Source of the DNA: Treponema sp.
GTDB taxonomy: Bacteria > Spirochaetota > Spirochaetia > Treponematales > Breznakiellaceae
Assembly: GCA_031283505.1 (NCBI GenBank)
Contig: JAITBO010000188.1
Coordinates: 1-16,163 of the forward strand
Direction of reading: 5' to 3'
Length of the DNA stretch: 16,163 bases
The notes under the pieces were generated by a model. The model saw nothing but the letters and a program-made list of their open reading frames with translations, was not told where the DNA came from and did no database searches. Every line of letters starts with the position of its first letter. Position 1 is the stretch's first letter. Position numbers and translations under genes: made by a program. This document shows, piece after piece, positions 6,570 through 14,367 of the stretch.

Positions 6570-9110
6570 ATGGTGCGGTATACTGTCCTCAATATGGAAT
6601 TGAATCAGGAATTTATTGACGACCTTAAAATTAACGAAGTAGCGCTCATGCGGAAAATAGCGGAAGAACTTTCCGTTGCGGTGGGGCAGGTTTCGGCAGT
6701 GATTGGGCTTCTTGAAGAAGGAAGTACGGTGCCCTTTATCGCCCGGTACCGCAAGGAACGGACCGGAAGTCTGGATGAAGTGCAGGTGAGGGATATCGAG
6801 CATCTGTTTACCAGCGGAAAAAACCTGGAGACCCGGCGTATTGAGATTACCCGGGGGATTTTCGATCAAGGGAAGCTGACGGAACCGCTCTACGAAAACA
6901 TCATGAAAGCGGCGACCCTTACCGAATTGGAGGATATTTACGCGCCCTACAAGCGTAAAAAGAAGACCAGGGGTATGCTGGCGGTCAAAAAGGGGCTTGA
7001 GCCCCTGGCGGACGCGATGACCGGGCTTGAGGAAGCGGTGCTGCTTGCCAAAGCTGCGGAATTTGTGCATGAAGATACGGAGCGGCCTGAATTGTCGGTG
7101 GCGTCAGTTGAAGACGCGCTCCAGGGGGCCATGGATATTATCGCCGAGCGGGTGTCCCAGGATGCCGGGAACCGGGCGGCGGTGAAAGCCTTCTACCGCA
7201 AGGACGGACGTGTCATCGTCAAAGCCTCCGGAAAAGAGGGCCTTGGAGACGAGGAGGCGAAAAAAACTTCCACGTACCAGATGTACTGGGACTACACGGA
7301 ACCCCTGTCGCAGATTAAGCCCCACCGGGTTTTGGCGATAAACCGGGGAGAACGGGAAGGGATTCTTGATGTCACCATCGACGTGGACGCCGATACGGCA
7401 GTAAAGCTATTGCAGAAAAATTACGTCCTTCACAATGATTATCACAGAACCGCTGTTGAGGACGGCCTCAGACGGCTCCTCTCTCCGGCGGTGATTCGGG
7501 AACTGCGGGGGGATCAGGGGGACGCGGCGGACGATCACGGTATATCCGTGTTCAGCCAGAACCTCAAGAATTTGCTCATGCAGCAGCCTATCAAGGGGAC
7601 CCGTGTGCTGGGGATAGACCCGGGGATCAGAACAGGAACGAAGTGCGCGTTTCTGGACGACACCGGAAAATACCTGGGGAATGTCGTCATCTACAACCAC
7701 AAGGTTGAGGAGGCCAAGCGGCTTCTCCTTGAGGGAATTAAGCGTTACGATGTGCAGCTTATCGCTGTAGGAAACGGAACGGGTACGAAGGATGCGCAGG
7801 AGATCGTTTCCCAGGTAATTTCCGAAAACAGCCTTGAAGCGCTTTACACAGTGGTGGACGAAGACGGGGCGTCGGTGTACTCCGCAAGCGATATAGCCAG
7901 GGAGGAATTTCCGGAACTGGACCTGACCATACGGGGGGCGATTTCCATAGGCCGCAGGCTGCAAGACCCCCTGGCGGAACTTGTCAAAATCGATCCCAAG
8001 TCCATAGGGGTAGGGCTCTACCAGCATGATGTGAATCAAAAGAAGCTGTCGGAAACCCTGGACGAAGTGGTGTCATCGGTGGTGAACAATGTGGGCGTCA
8101 ACCTCAATACCGCCAGCGCTTCGCTCTTAAAATACGTCTCGGGGATCAACAGTTCCCTTGCGCGGAAAATCGTAAAGTACCGGGACGAAAAGGGCAGGAT
8201 CGCAAGCCGCGAGGAACTTACCACAGTGCCGGGGATGGGGCCGAAAAGCTACGAACAGTGCGCGGGGTTCCTCAAGATTCCTGAAAGCGCCGATCCCCTG
8301 GATAATACCTGGGTGCATCCCGAAAATTACGGGATTGCCCGGGACATACACAACACCATTACGGTCACCGGAAACATAAATACCGCAGAGGCGGCGCGAT
8401 TAAAAGAGAAGTACGGCGTGGGGGATACCACCATTAACGACATATCAGAGGAGCTTAAAAAACCGAACAGGGATCCCAGGGACGAATATCCCAAGCCCAT
8501 CATGCGCAAGGGGGTGATGACCTTTGAGGACTTGAGCGAAGGGATGAGCATTACCGGTAAGATCAAAAATGTGGTGGACTTCGGCGCTTTTGTGGATCTG
8601 GGGATCAAAGAGACCGCCCTGGTTCATATTTCCGAGATGAGCGACCATTTTGTAAAGGATCCCCTGGAAGCGGTAAAGGTAGGAGATGTGCTGGAATTCC
8701 GCATCCTCATCCTGGACCGGGACCGGCGGCGTATCAGCCTTACCCGCAAGACCAGCGGCCAGGGCAGACCTGAACACGGCGCGGTCGTGGGTCCTTCGTC
8801 AGATGTCCGGACACAACAGAGCGGGACCTCCGCTCCGGTGGAAAGGCACGGCGGTACAGGCAGGGACGGCGGCCCGGACAGACACAGCGGCGAACACCAA
8901 CGGGCGCTTGTGAAGAAGGCCGGTGCCGCACCAGGGAGCGGACCTGGCGCGGAGCGAGCCGGAGTGGGCCGGGGAGAACGGAGCGGATCGGCTGGCCGTG
9001 GAGACGGCCAGGGCGGTTTCGGCAGGGAAAGCCGGGACGATGACGGGACCATGTACAATCCCTTTGCGGAGGCATTCAAAAAAATACAGGACAAGAAGAA
9101 CAGGCGGTAA
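6570..9110 (+). CDS. tex: Tex family S1 RNA-binding protein
   Basis: Conserved nucleic-acid-binding protein linked to transcription and RNA metabolism. The 846 residues contain, in order, the N-terminal helical region with GSTVPFIARYRKERTG, a YqgF/RNase H-like domain with LGIDPGIRTGTK (Asp350), a helix-hairpin-helix pair (about 508-560, NLNTASASLL and the VPGMGP turn) and an S1 domain (about 656-730). A Gly/Arg/Ser-rich, probably disordered tail of about 115 residues follows and ends with NPFAEAFKKIQ. The tail makes the protein longer than the roughly 770-780 residues typical of proteobacterial Tex. ATG 6570 is chosen because AAGGA lies just upstream; ATG 6594 is an alternative. No convincing terminator follows, only a weak 5-bp hairpin at 9117-9131. 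Confidence 0.95.
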   Translation: MVRYTVLNMELNQEFIDDLKINEVALMRKIAEELSVAVGQVSAVIGLLEEGSTVPFIARYRKERTGSLDEVQVRDIEHLFTSGKNLETRRIEITRGIFDQGKLTEPLYENIMKAATLTELEDIYAPYKRKKKTRGMLAVKKGLEPLADAMTGLEEAVLLAKAAEFVHEDTERPELSVASVEDALQGAMDIIAERVSQDAGNRAAVKAFYRKDGRVIVKASGKEGLGDEEAKKTSTYQMYWDYTEPLSQIKPHRVLAINRGEREGILDVTIDVDADTAVKLLQKNYVLHNDYHRTAVEDGLRRLLSPAVIRELRGDQGDAADDHGISVFSQNLKNLLMQQPIKGTRVLGIDPGIRTGTKCAFLDDTGKYLGNVVIYNHKVEEAKRLLLEGIKRYDVQLIAVGNGTGTKDAQEIVSQVISENSLEALYTVVDEDGASVYSASDIAREEFPELDLTIRGAISIGRRLQDPLAELVKIDPKSIGVGLYQHDVNQKKLSETLDEVVSSVVNNVGVNLNTASASLLKYVSGINSSLARKIVKYRDEKGRIASREELTTVPGMGPKSYEQCAGFLKIPESADPLDNTWVHPENYGIARDIHNTITVTGNINTAEAARLKEKYGVGDTTINDISEELKKPNRDPRDEYPKPIMRKGVMTFEDLSEGMSITGKIKNVVDFGAFVDLGIKETALVHISEMSDHFVKDPLEAVKVGDVLEFRILILDRDRRRISLTRKTSGQGRPEHGAVVGPSSDVRTQQSGTSAPVERHGGTGRDGGPDRHSGEHQRALVKKAGAAPGSGPGAERAGVGRGERSGSAGRGDGQGGFGRESRDDDGTMYNPFAEAFKKIQDKKNRR

Positions 9111-9148
9111 GACTTACAGGGGAAATCCCTGCACTACTCTTCCGCCCC

Positions 9149-9175
9149 TTGATTTTCCTGATGATTCTGTATAAT
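9149..9175 (+). promoter_or_regulatory. Candidate promoter of the riboflavin transport operon
   Basis: TTGATT (9149-9154) and a consensus TATAAT (9170-9175) are separated by 15 bases, shorter than the optimal 17. Transcription would start near 9182 and read through the inverted repeats and the FMN riboswitch into rfuA. It is the best sigma70-like promoter in the gap after tex. Confidence 0.5.
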
Positions 9176-9188
9176 ATCATAAATACCG

Positions 9189-9206
9189 TAAGTTCAGTTG
9201 AACTTA
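9189..9206. repeat. Short palindrome in the rfu leader
   Basis: TAAGTTC (9189-9195) and GAACTTA (9200-9206) form 7-bp perfect arms around AGTT. The sequence starts about seven bases after the predicted transcription start, so it would form a 5'-terminal hairpin on the leader RNA or serve as an operator for a dimeric repressor. Confidence 0.4.
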
Positions 9207-9255
9207 GGAACTGTACATAAATAAAATGCACAGTATGTTATTTATGTGCAGTTCC
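9207..9255. repeat. Inverted repeat, 18-bp arms, related to a dispersed repeat
   Basis: GGAACTGTACATAAATAA (9207-9224) pairs with 9238-9255 over 18 positions, all Watson-Crick except one G-U, around a 13-base loop. Positions 9203-9220 (CTTAGGAACTGTACATAA) are repeated exactly, inverted, at 15711-15728, and the half-site GGAACTGTACA also builds the palindrome at 289-304. This points to a small non-coding mobile or palindromic repeat. It lies between the operon promoter and the riboswitch, so it would be transcribed as a stable hairpin. Confidence 0.6.
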
Positions 9256-9269
9256 CTACGGCAAATTGA

Positions 9270-9460
9270 GATTTTCAGGGTGGGGTGAGCTGAGATTTAT
9301 TACTTGAGACCTGTTGTCTCAAATAATAAATCTCTACGCGATTCCCGACCGGCGGTATAGCCCGCGAGTCCTGAATGCGCCGGGATTCTATGTCCTGGCG
9401 GGGAAGGATTGAACCGGTGAAATTCCGGCGCCGACGGTATAGTCCGGATGGAAGAAAGTC
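9270..9460 (+). ncRNA. FMN riboswitch (RFN element) with an expanded P2 loop
   Basis: Binds flavin mononucleotide and controls the downstream riboflavin transport genes. P1 is GATTTTC (9270-9276) with GAAAGTC (9454-9460). J1/2 is AGGGTG (9277-9282). P2 is GGG (9283-9285) with CCC (9344-9346), followed by the conserved GACCGGCGG and P3 ending CCCGCGAG. P4 is TCCT/AGGA with an inner helix CGCCGGGA/TCCTGGCG. P5 is CCGG around TGAAATT and CCGG, followed by GCCGAC. P6 reads GACGGTATAGTCCGGATGG. These blocks match the class consensus closely. P2 is odd: its loop holds a 51-base insert. A candidate antiterminator pairs GGCTTC (9468-9473) with GGAGCC (9505-9510), overlapping the terminator's 5' arm, which suggests control by transcription termination. 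Confidence 0.93.
9289..9339 (+). repeat. Self-complementary insert inside riboswitch loop L2
   Basis: The arms 9292-9310 and 9316-9334 pair at 18 of 19 positions (one C-A mismatch) around the loop CTGTT. The flanks GC (9289-9290) and GC (9338-9339) can extend the helix across small bulges. The insert splits the canonical seven-base L2 exactly: TGA remains before it and GATT after it. The insert shows no coding capacity and no obvious target-site duplication. It may be a former mobile palindrome or an evolved helix extension. Confidence 0.75.
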
Positions 9461-9506
9461 GAGAGCCGGCTTCATAAAAGGCGCGGTTTCTTTTTTCCAA
9501 AACAGG

Positions 9507-9539
9507 AGCCCTTGGAGAGCGATCCCCAAGGGCTTTTTT
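9507..9539 (+). terminator. Intrinsic terminator, riboswitch expression platform
   Basis: AGCCCTTGG (9507-9515) and CCAAGGGCT (9526-9534) form a perfect 9-bp stem around ten bases, followed by a run of six T (9534-9539). It lies 46 bases after the FMN aptamer and 78 bases before the rfuA start. This is the classical arrangement in which ligand binding favours the terminator and stops transcription of the operon. Confidence 0.92.
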
Positions 9540-9617
9540 ATGCTCTGAAAGTCTCCAGATGCGGATAAAAGGGGTTTCTTCAAAACAAAGGATTTGAAAG
9601 CCCCAAAGGAGTGTAAA

Positions 9618-10697
9618 ATGAAAAACGCAACAAAATCTGCGGGGAAAATGACGGCAAAGCCGGTGGTACTTCTTGCGGCGGCTTTGGTACTTCTTGCGGC
9701 GCCGGTGTTTGCGGGCGGAACCCCGCAGAGCGGCGCGAAAAGCGGACAGAAGAATTCCCTGTCGGTACTGGTCTACATCACCGGGATGCTGGCAGGAAGT
9801 CCGCCCTACGAACTTCTGTCCGCCGGGGCAGAAATTTTTGCCGCCGCCCATGAGGGGGTAAGGGTAAAAGTCTACGAGGCGGGATTCAACCAGGCCGAAT
9901 GGGAGGAACAGTTGAGTTCCCTCGTGGCAAGCGGCGAATACGATGTCGTCTTGGGTTCCAATCCCTCGTTGCCCGAAATCTGCGCCAATGTGGGGAAAAA
10001 ATTCCCCAATCAGAAATTTATCATCACCGACGCTGCCTATGAAGGGAACGCCCAGATCAGCACATACCTTTACAACCAATACGAACAGTCTTTGTACCTG
10101 GGCTATCTGGCGGGGCTCATCACCGTGAGCGGTATGCCTCACGCCAATCCCGCCAAACGGCTGGGTTTCATCGCCGCCCAGGAGTATCCCCTGCTCAACA
10201 ACCATATCGTCCCCGGTTTCCTTGCCGGGGCGAAGCTGGCCGATCCCGGCGTCACCCTGGACTTTCGGGTAATAGGGAACTGGTATGACGCGAACAAAGC
10301 TGCGGAACTGGCCGGAAGCATGATCAGCGCCGGCGTGGACGTGTTCGCCGTCATTGCGGGAGGGGCCGCCCAGGGCCTCATCAAGACCGCCGCCAAACGC
10401 GGCGCGTATATAGTCTACCACAACACCAACGAGTACAGCGCCGCGCCGGGGATTATCCTGGGCTGCGGCCTCATGGAACAGAAGAAACTCGTGGAAGAGA
10501 TACTCTCCGATGTACTGGCCGGAAAGATTCAATACGGTACATCCCGTACTGTGGGGGCGGCGGAAGGCTACCTTGATTTCATCACCGGCGATCCGGGGTA
10601 CACCGATTATGTTCTCCCGGAAATACAGGCGAAGTTCAACAGTTTCCTTGCCGATATTAAGGCGGGGCGGGTGAACTATACCCTGCCGTCTCTGTAA
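9618..10697 (+). CDS. rfuA: Riboflavin-binding periplasmic protein, BMP family (RfuA-like)
   Basis: Substrate-binding component of the importer, 359 residues. The BMP (Bmp/PnrA/TmpC) fold is indicated by YDVVLGSNPS, KKFPNQKFIITDA, SLYLGYLAGLI, RLGFIAAQEYPLLN and DVFAVIAGGAAQGLI. The FMN riboswitch upstream points to riboflavin rather than nucleosides, as for T. pallidum RfuA. The start is ATG 9618, with AAGGAG (9606-9611) at good spacing; the in-frame TTG at 9594 has no such site. The signal peptide has a basic start, the hydrophobic core VVLLAAALVLLAA and a signal peptidase I-like site PVFA-GG. It lacks the lipobox cysteine expected of a spirochaetal lipoprotein, so the mature protein may be soluble in the periplasm. 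Ligand identity is an inference from context. Confidence 0.88.
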   Translation: MKNATKSAGKMTAKPVVLLAAALVLLAAPVFAGGTPQSGAKSGQKNSLSVLVYITGMLAGSPPYELLSAGAEIFAAAHEGVRVKVYEAGFNQAEWEEQLSSLVASGEYDVVLGSNPSLPEICANVGKKFPNQKFIITDAAYEGNAQISTYLYNQYEQSLYLGYLAGLITVSGMPHANPAKRLGFIAAQEYPLLNNHIVPGFLAGAKLADPGVTLDFRVIGNWYDANKAAELAGSMISAGVDVFAVIAGGAAQGLIKTAAKRGAYIVYHNTNEYSAAPGIILGCGLMEQKKLVEEILSDVLAGKIQYGTSRTVGAAEGYLDFITGDPGYTDYVLPEIQAKFNSFLADIKAGRVNYTLPSL

Positions 10698-10701
10698 CGC
10701 C

Positions 10702-12336
10702 ATGATTATCCCTGCCGCCTGTACATCGGCAAAAGAGAATCCGGTGGTGGAACTCCGGAATATTTCAAAGTTTTACGGCGGCAGAACCGGCGGGCATTGC
10801 CCTGATGTGGTGTATTGGGCAAACCGGAAAGTATCTTTGGACCTGTACAAAGGGGAGATACTCTGCCTTGCCGGTGAAAACGGCGCGGGAAAAAGCACAT
10901 TGATGAAAATACTCTACGGCCTCATCCCCCCTACTGAGGGAGAGATACTGGTAAGGGGCAGGAAAGTGAGCATCCACTCACCGGTTCAGGCAAACAAGCT
11001 GGGTATAGGAATGGTACACCAGCACTTTATGCTTTTTCCGGAATTCACGGTGGCGCAAAACGTAACCATGGGAATAGAGCCGGTTCGTTTTGGCGTTTTT
11101 TATGATACGTCCGCAGCCGAACGGCGGGTTCGGGAACTCATAGAAAGGCATCACTTTTCCGTCAAGCCCGGAACGCCGGTAGAAGAGCTTACTGTGGGAG
11201 AAATGCAGCAGGTAGAAATACTCAAGATGCTCTACCGGAACGCGGACATCCTTATCCTTGACGAACCGACAGCGGTGCTGACGAATCGGGAGATAACCGC
11301 CCTCTTTCGTACCTTTAAGGCTCTCTCTGAATCCGGTAAGTCCCTGATTCTTATCACCCACAGACTGAATGAAATCAAGCTGATTTCCGACAGGGTAGCG
11401 ATCCTGCGGAAAGGAGAAATGGCAGCCGTCCGGAAAACCGCCTCTCTTGATGAATTTGAGATGTCCCGTCTTATGGTAGGAACGGAAGTAAATCTGTGGT
11501 CAGATACCAAACGGCAGAAAGACTGCGCTGAGGGAGAACCGGTGATCGCCTTTGAGAACGTAACGGTGGAACGCCGTGGACAGAAACAGCCGCTCCTGGA
11601 CAATGTTTCTTTTGCCGTCCGCGCCGGGGAAATTCTAGCCTTTGCCGGCGTAGGGGGGAACGGCCTTGGGATGCTGGAAGCGGTTCTTGGGGGCTTCCTC
11701 CCTGTTACCGCCGGGCGGATACTCCTCTGCGGAGAGGACGTGTCCCGCTTCAGGACACGGGAACTGCGGAAACGGGGGTTGGCCTATGTTCCGGCAGACC
11801 GGCTGGGAGTGGGCAGCGCCGGGGAAGCCATGGTCTGGGAAAATATGATCGTGAACCGGCGGCGGGAATTTTTCCGGTGGGGAAAGGGATCTTGGTCTCG
11901 TGGCCGGGTCCCTCGTTTTCTCCCGGACAGGAAGAAAATGCTGCGTTACGCGAATCACCTCATCGAACGGTTCGGCGTCATGGGGGATGCGAATCAGCGC
12001 CTTGGCGTTCTCTCCGGAGGGAACATACAGAAGGTCATTCTGGCGCGGGAAATCGATCAATACAGAGATTATATCGTCTTTTCGGAACCGGCTTGGGGAC
12101 TCGATGTCGCCGCAAGCCGCTATGTTTACGAACAAATAACGGAACTTAGGGGAAAAGGAGCCGCGGTTATTCTCATTTCCTCAAACCTGGATGAAATACT
12201 GTCCCTGGCCGACAGGGTTATTGTTTTTTACCGGGGCGCTGCCACAGTGGAATTGCACCTTGAGGGGAACGGCAGAAACACCGGCATAAAAGAAGAAATC
12301 GGGGCGTATATGACAGGATTTAAACATGGAAACTGA
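10702..12336 (+). CDS. rfuB: Riboflavin ABC transporter, double ATP-binding protein (RfuB-like)
   Basis: Cytoplasmic ATPase of 544 residues made of two fused ABC domains, as in the RbsA/MglA/YufO group. Domain 1 is complete: Walker A GENGAGKST (58-66), signature region LTVGEMQQ (163-170), Walker B LILDEPTAVLT with Asp187-Glu188. Domain 2 is degenerate in the way usual for this group: GVGGNGLG in place of Walker A without its lysine, signature LSGGN (437-441), and SEPAWGLDV with Glu462. The gene starts four bases after the rfuA stop. ATG 10702 has no clear ribosome-binding site; GTG 10744, close to the conserved VELRNISKFYGG, is an alternative. It is coupled to the binding protein and two permeases of one operon. 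Confidence 0.92.
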   Translation: MIIPAACTSAKENPVVELRNISKFYGGRTGGHCPDVVYWANRKVSLDLYKGEILCLAGENGAGKSTLMKILYGLIPPTEGEILVRGRKVSIHSPVQANKLGIGMVHQHFMLFPEFTVAQNVTMGIEPVRFGVFYDTSAAERRVRELIERHHFSVKPGTPVEELTVGEMQQVEILKMLYRNADILILDEPTAVLTNREITALFRTFKALSESGKSLILITHRLNEIKLISDRVAILRKGEMAAVRKTASLDEFEMSRLMVGTEVNLWSDTKRQKDCAEGEPVIAFENVTVERRGQKQPLLDNVSFAVRAGEILAFAGVGGNGLGMLEAVLGGFLPVTAGRILLCGEDVSRFRTRELRKRGLAYVPADRLGVGSAGEAMVWENMIVNRRREFFRWGKGSWSRGRVPRFLPDRKKMLRYANHLIERFGVMGDANQRLGVLSGGNIQKVILAREIDQYRDYIVFSEPAWGLDVAASRYVYEQITELRGKGAAVILISSNLDEILSLADRVIVFYRGAATVELHLEGNGRNTGIKEEIGAYMTGFKHGN

Positions 12337-13456
12337 AAAAGAACGGATCGGGATAAACAGGAGATCCAATGGGCCGGGAATGTTGCAGCTTGCATTTTTC
12401 AGGAATTTACCGGCCCAGGCAGGAAGCGTAATACTTATTCTTTTCATCTCAATGACTGTAATGATGCTGATGGTTTTTTTTCTGAGCAAAGACCCGGCTG
12501 TTGCCCTCTCCTGTTTCTTCCTGGGCCCTCTGCGGAATACCTACTACTTCGGCAACATGATAAACAGCGCCGTTCCCCTCATCTTTGGGGGCCTTGGGGC
12601 GGCTGTGGCCATGCGGGGCGGGAATTTCAATCTGGGCGGCGAAGGACAGATATATTCGGGCGCATTTGTCGCCGTGATTGCTTCTCTTGCCCTGACATCT
12701 CTAGGCGCGGCAGGCGCAGTTCTGGCGCTCCTTGCGGGGGCGCTATTTGCCGGCGCGGCGGCGGGTTTTTCGGGGTTCCTGAAGGAAAAGTGGGACGCCA
12801 ATGAACTCATCACTTCCTTCCTGATTTCAAATGCACTGATACTGTTCACCAATTATTGCATCACCGGACCCTTTCTGGACCCGGAGACTAACCTCCAGTC
12901 CACCCGAAAACTTGCCGAATCCTGGAGGCTGCCCCGCATCCTGCCGCCTTCCAGTTTGAATGTCGCCCTCTTTTATGCCCTTGCTATGGCGGCCCTGGTA
13001 CACATCTTCTTCTACCGGACCCGGACAGGGTATGAAACCCGGCTCTGTGGAATCAATCCCTGGTTTGCCAAATATGGGGGGATCGATACCGGGAGAAACA
13101 CAATCCTTGCCATGTTTGTCTCCGGCGCCCTCTATGGACTAGGCGGAGGCATGACTGCTTACGGTACTTATTACGCAGCTATAAAGGAGTTTTCCTCCGG
13201 CATGGGGTGGAATGGCCTGGCAGTCGCCCTTCTTGCCCGGTCAAAGCCTGCGGCGGTTATTCCGGCGGCGGTTTTCTTCGCATGGATAGGCGCGGGCGCG
13301 CGGATAGCCATGCAGTTTTCCGATGTAACTTTCGAACTTGCTTCCATCATTCAGTCGGTGATCTTCTTCCTGGTTTCAAGCGCCGTACTGAGAGATCTTT
13401 TTGCGGCGGGAGATAAGACACGGAGACGGGAGCCGCCTCGGGGAGAAGTCCCCTGA
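12326..13456 (+). CDS. rfuC: Riboflavin ABC transporter permease 1 (RfuC-like)
   Basis: Inner-membrane permease of 376 residues, BPD_transp_2 family. A hydrophilic N-terminus (about 1-30) precedes a membrane segment at about 33-53 and several further hydrophobic stretches. The hallmark FNLGGEGQ (101-108) corresponds to the FNIGxEGQ motif of permeases that work with BMP-type binding proteins. It should form the channel with the second permease encoded next. The ATG overlaps the rfuB stop by 11 bases, with AGGA shortly upstream. The C-terminus is charged (KTRRREPPRGE) and probably cytoplasmic. Confidence 0.9.
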   Translation: METEKERIGINRRSNGPGMLQLAFFRNLPAQAGSVILILFISMTVMMLMVFFLSKDPAVALSCFFLGPLRNTYYFGNMINSAVPLIFGGLGAAVAMRGGNFNLGGEGQIYSGAFVAVIASLALTSLGAAGAVLALLAGALFAGAAAGFSGFLKEKWDANELITSFLISNALILFTNYCITGPFLDPETNLQSTRKLAESWRLPRILPPSSLNVALFYALAMAALVHIFFYRTRTGYETRLCGINPWFAKYGGIDTGRNTILAMFVSGALYGLGGGMTAYGTYYAAIKEFSSGMGWNGLAVALLARSKPAAVIPAAVFFAWIGAGARIAMQFSDVTFELASIIQSVIFFLVSSAVLRDLFAAGDKTRRREPPRGEVP

Positions 13457-14367
13457 TGACATCCATCCCGATACTCCACAGCGCAGTAACCATTATGACG
13501 CCTCTGCTCCTGGTGGCGACAGGCGGACTTTTCACGGAACTTGCGGGAATGCTCAATATAGCCCTGGAAGGGCTTATTTTGACCGGGGCTTTCAGCGCTG
13601 TTGTGTGCGCCTATTTTACCGGGAGCATTGCTTTGGGTATTCTGGTGTCCGTCCTCAGCGCCATGGCGTTGGCGGCTCTGCAAGGAGTAATCACGCTAAA
13701 GCTCAGGACAAACGCTTTTATCACAGGGCTCGCAACTAATCTTTTCGCGTCCGGTCTGACAGTAATACTGTCGCACCATATCTTCGCCACCCGAGGAGTG
13801 GCAGCGCCGGGAGGCATACCCGGTCTCAGAACCCTCAGCATCCTTGTTTTGGAGAGAATCCCGGTGATAGGCGATGTCTTTTCCGGGCATACCTGGTACG
13901 TCTATGCAAGCTGGATTCTGCTATTCATCTGCTGGATAGCCCTCTACAAGACGCCTTTTGGTTTCCGTCTTCGTGCCTGTGAACGCCATTCCCTGGCATT
14001 GGTTTCTCTAGGATTGAAGCCGGACATATACCGGTTTGCCGCCTTCCTGATTTCAGGCTTCACCTGCGGTTTGAGCGGCTCCTTCCTCACCCTGAACCTG
14101 GGGGCCTTTATCCCAAACATCTCCGCCGGTAAGGGGTGGATCGCTCTGGTGATTATCTTCCTCGGAAACCGCAGACCGGCGGGCCTTCTCATCGCCGCTT
14201 TTGTTTTCGGCCTGGCCGAGGCGTTCTCCAATTACGCCCAGGGCGTTCTTAACGTACCGGCGGACTTCATCCTGGCTATTCCTTATGTTTTTACGCTTCT
14301 CATCATGATTGGTACATCTGCTTTTACAAAGCGCAGATATGGTGTGCGTAAGCATGGAATCGGATGA
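13456..14367 (+). CDS. rfuD: Riboflavin ABC transporter permease 2 (RfuD-like)
   Basis: Second inner-membrane permease, 303 residues, same BPD_transp_2 family as its neighbour but shorter. It has about eight hydrophobic segments and the motif LNIALEGLIL (33-42), equivalent to INIGLEGMML of nucleoside-type BMP permeases. GFTCGLSGSFLTLN and the FGLAEAFSNYAQG region match the C-terminal half of the family. The start ATG shares one base with the rfuC stop (TGATG), and GGGAG lies about ten bases before it. It is the last gene of the operon: the next 391 bases hold no credible gene and the following gene is on the other strand. Confidence 0.9.
   Translation: MTSIPILHSAVTIMTPLLLVATGGLFTELAGMLNIALEGLILTGAFSAVVCAYFTGSIALGILVSVLSAMALAALQGVITLKLRTNAFITGLATNLFASGLTVILSHHIFATRGVAAPGGIPGLRTLSILVLERIPVIGDVFSGHTWYVYASWILLFICWIALYKTPFGFRLRACERHSLALVSLGLKPDIYRFAAFLISGFTCGLSGSFLTLNLGAFIPNISAGKGWIALVIIFLGNRRPAGLLIAAFVFGLAEAFSNYAQGVLNVPADFILAIPYVFTLLIMIGTSAFTKRRYGVRKHGIG

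Noticed and set aside
8757..9050. Possible frameshift in the GC-rich end of tex
   Set aside because: The frame stays open and ends in a plausible NPFAEAFKKIQ terminus. The Gly/Arg-rich composition fits a disordered tail, so no frame error is needed.
9117..9131. Hairpin CAGGG/CCCTG just after tex as a terminator
   Set aside because: It has only five pairs and no T-run follows, so it does not qualify as an intrinsic terminator.
9300..10703. 467-codon minus-strand open frame across the riboswitch and rfuA
   Set aside because: It is antisense to a well-supported binding-protein gene and crosses a conserved RNA element and terminator. Its translation shows no family features.
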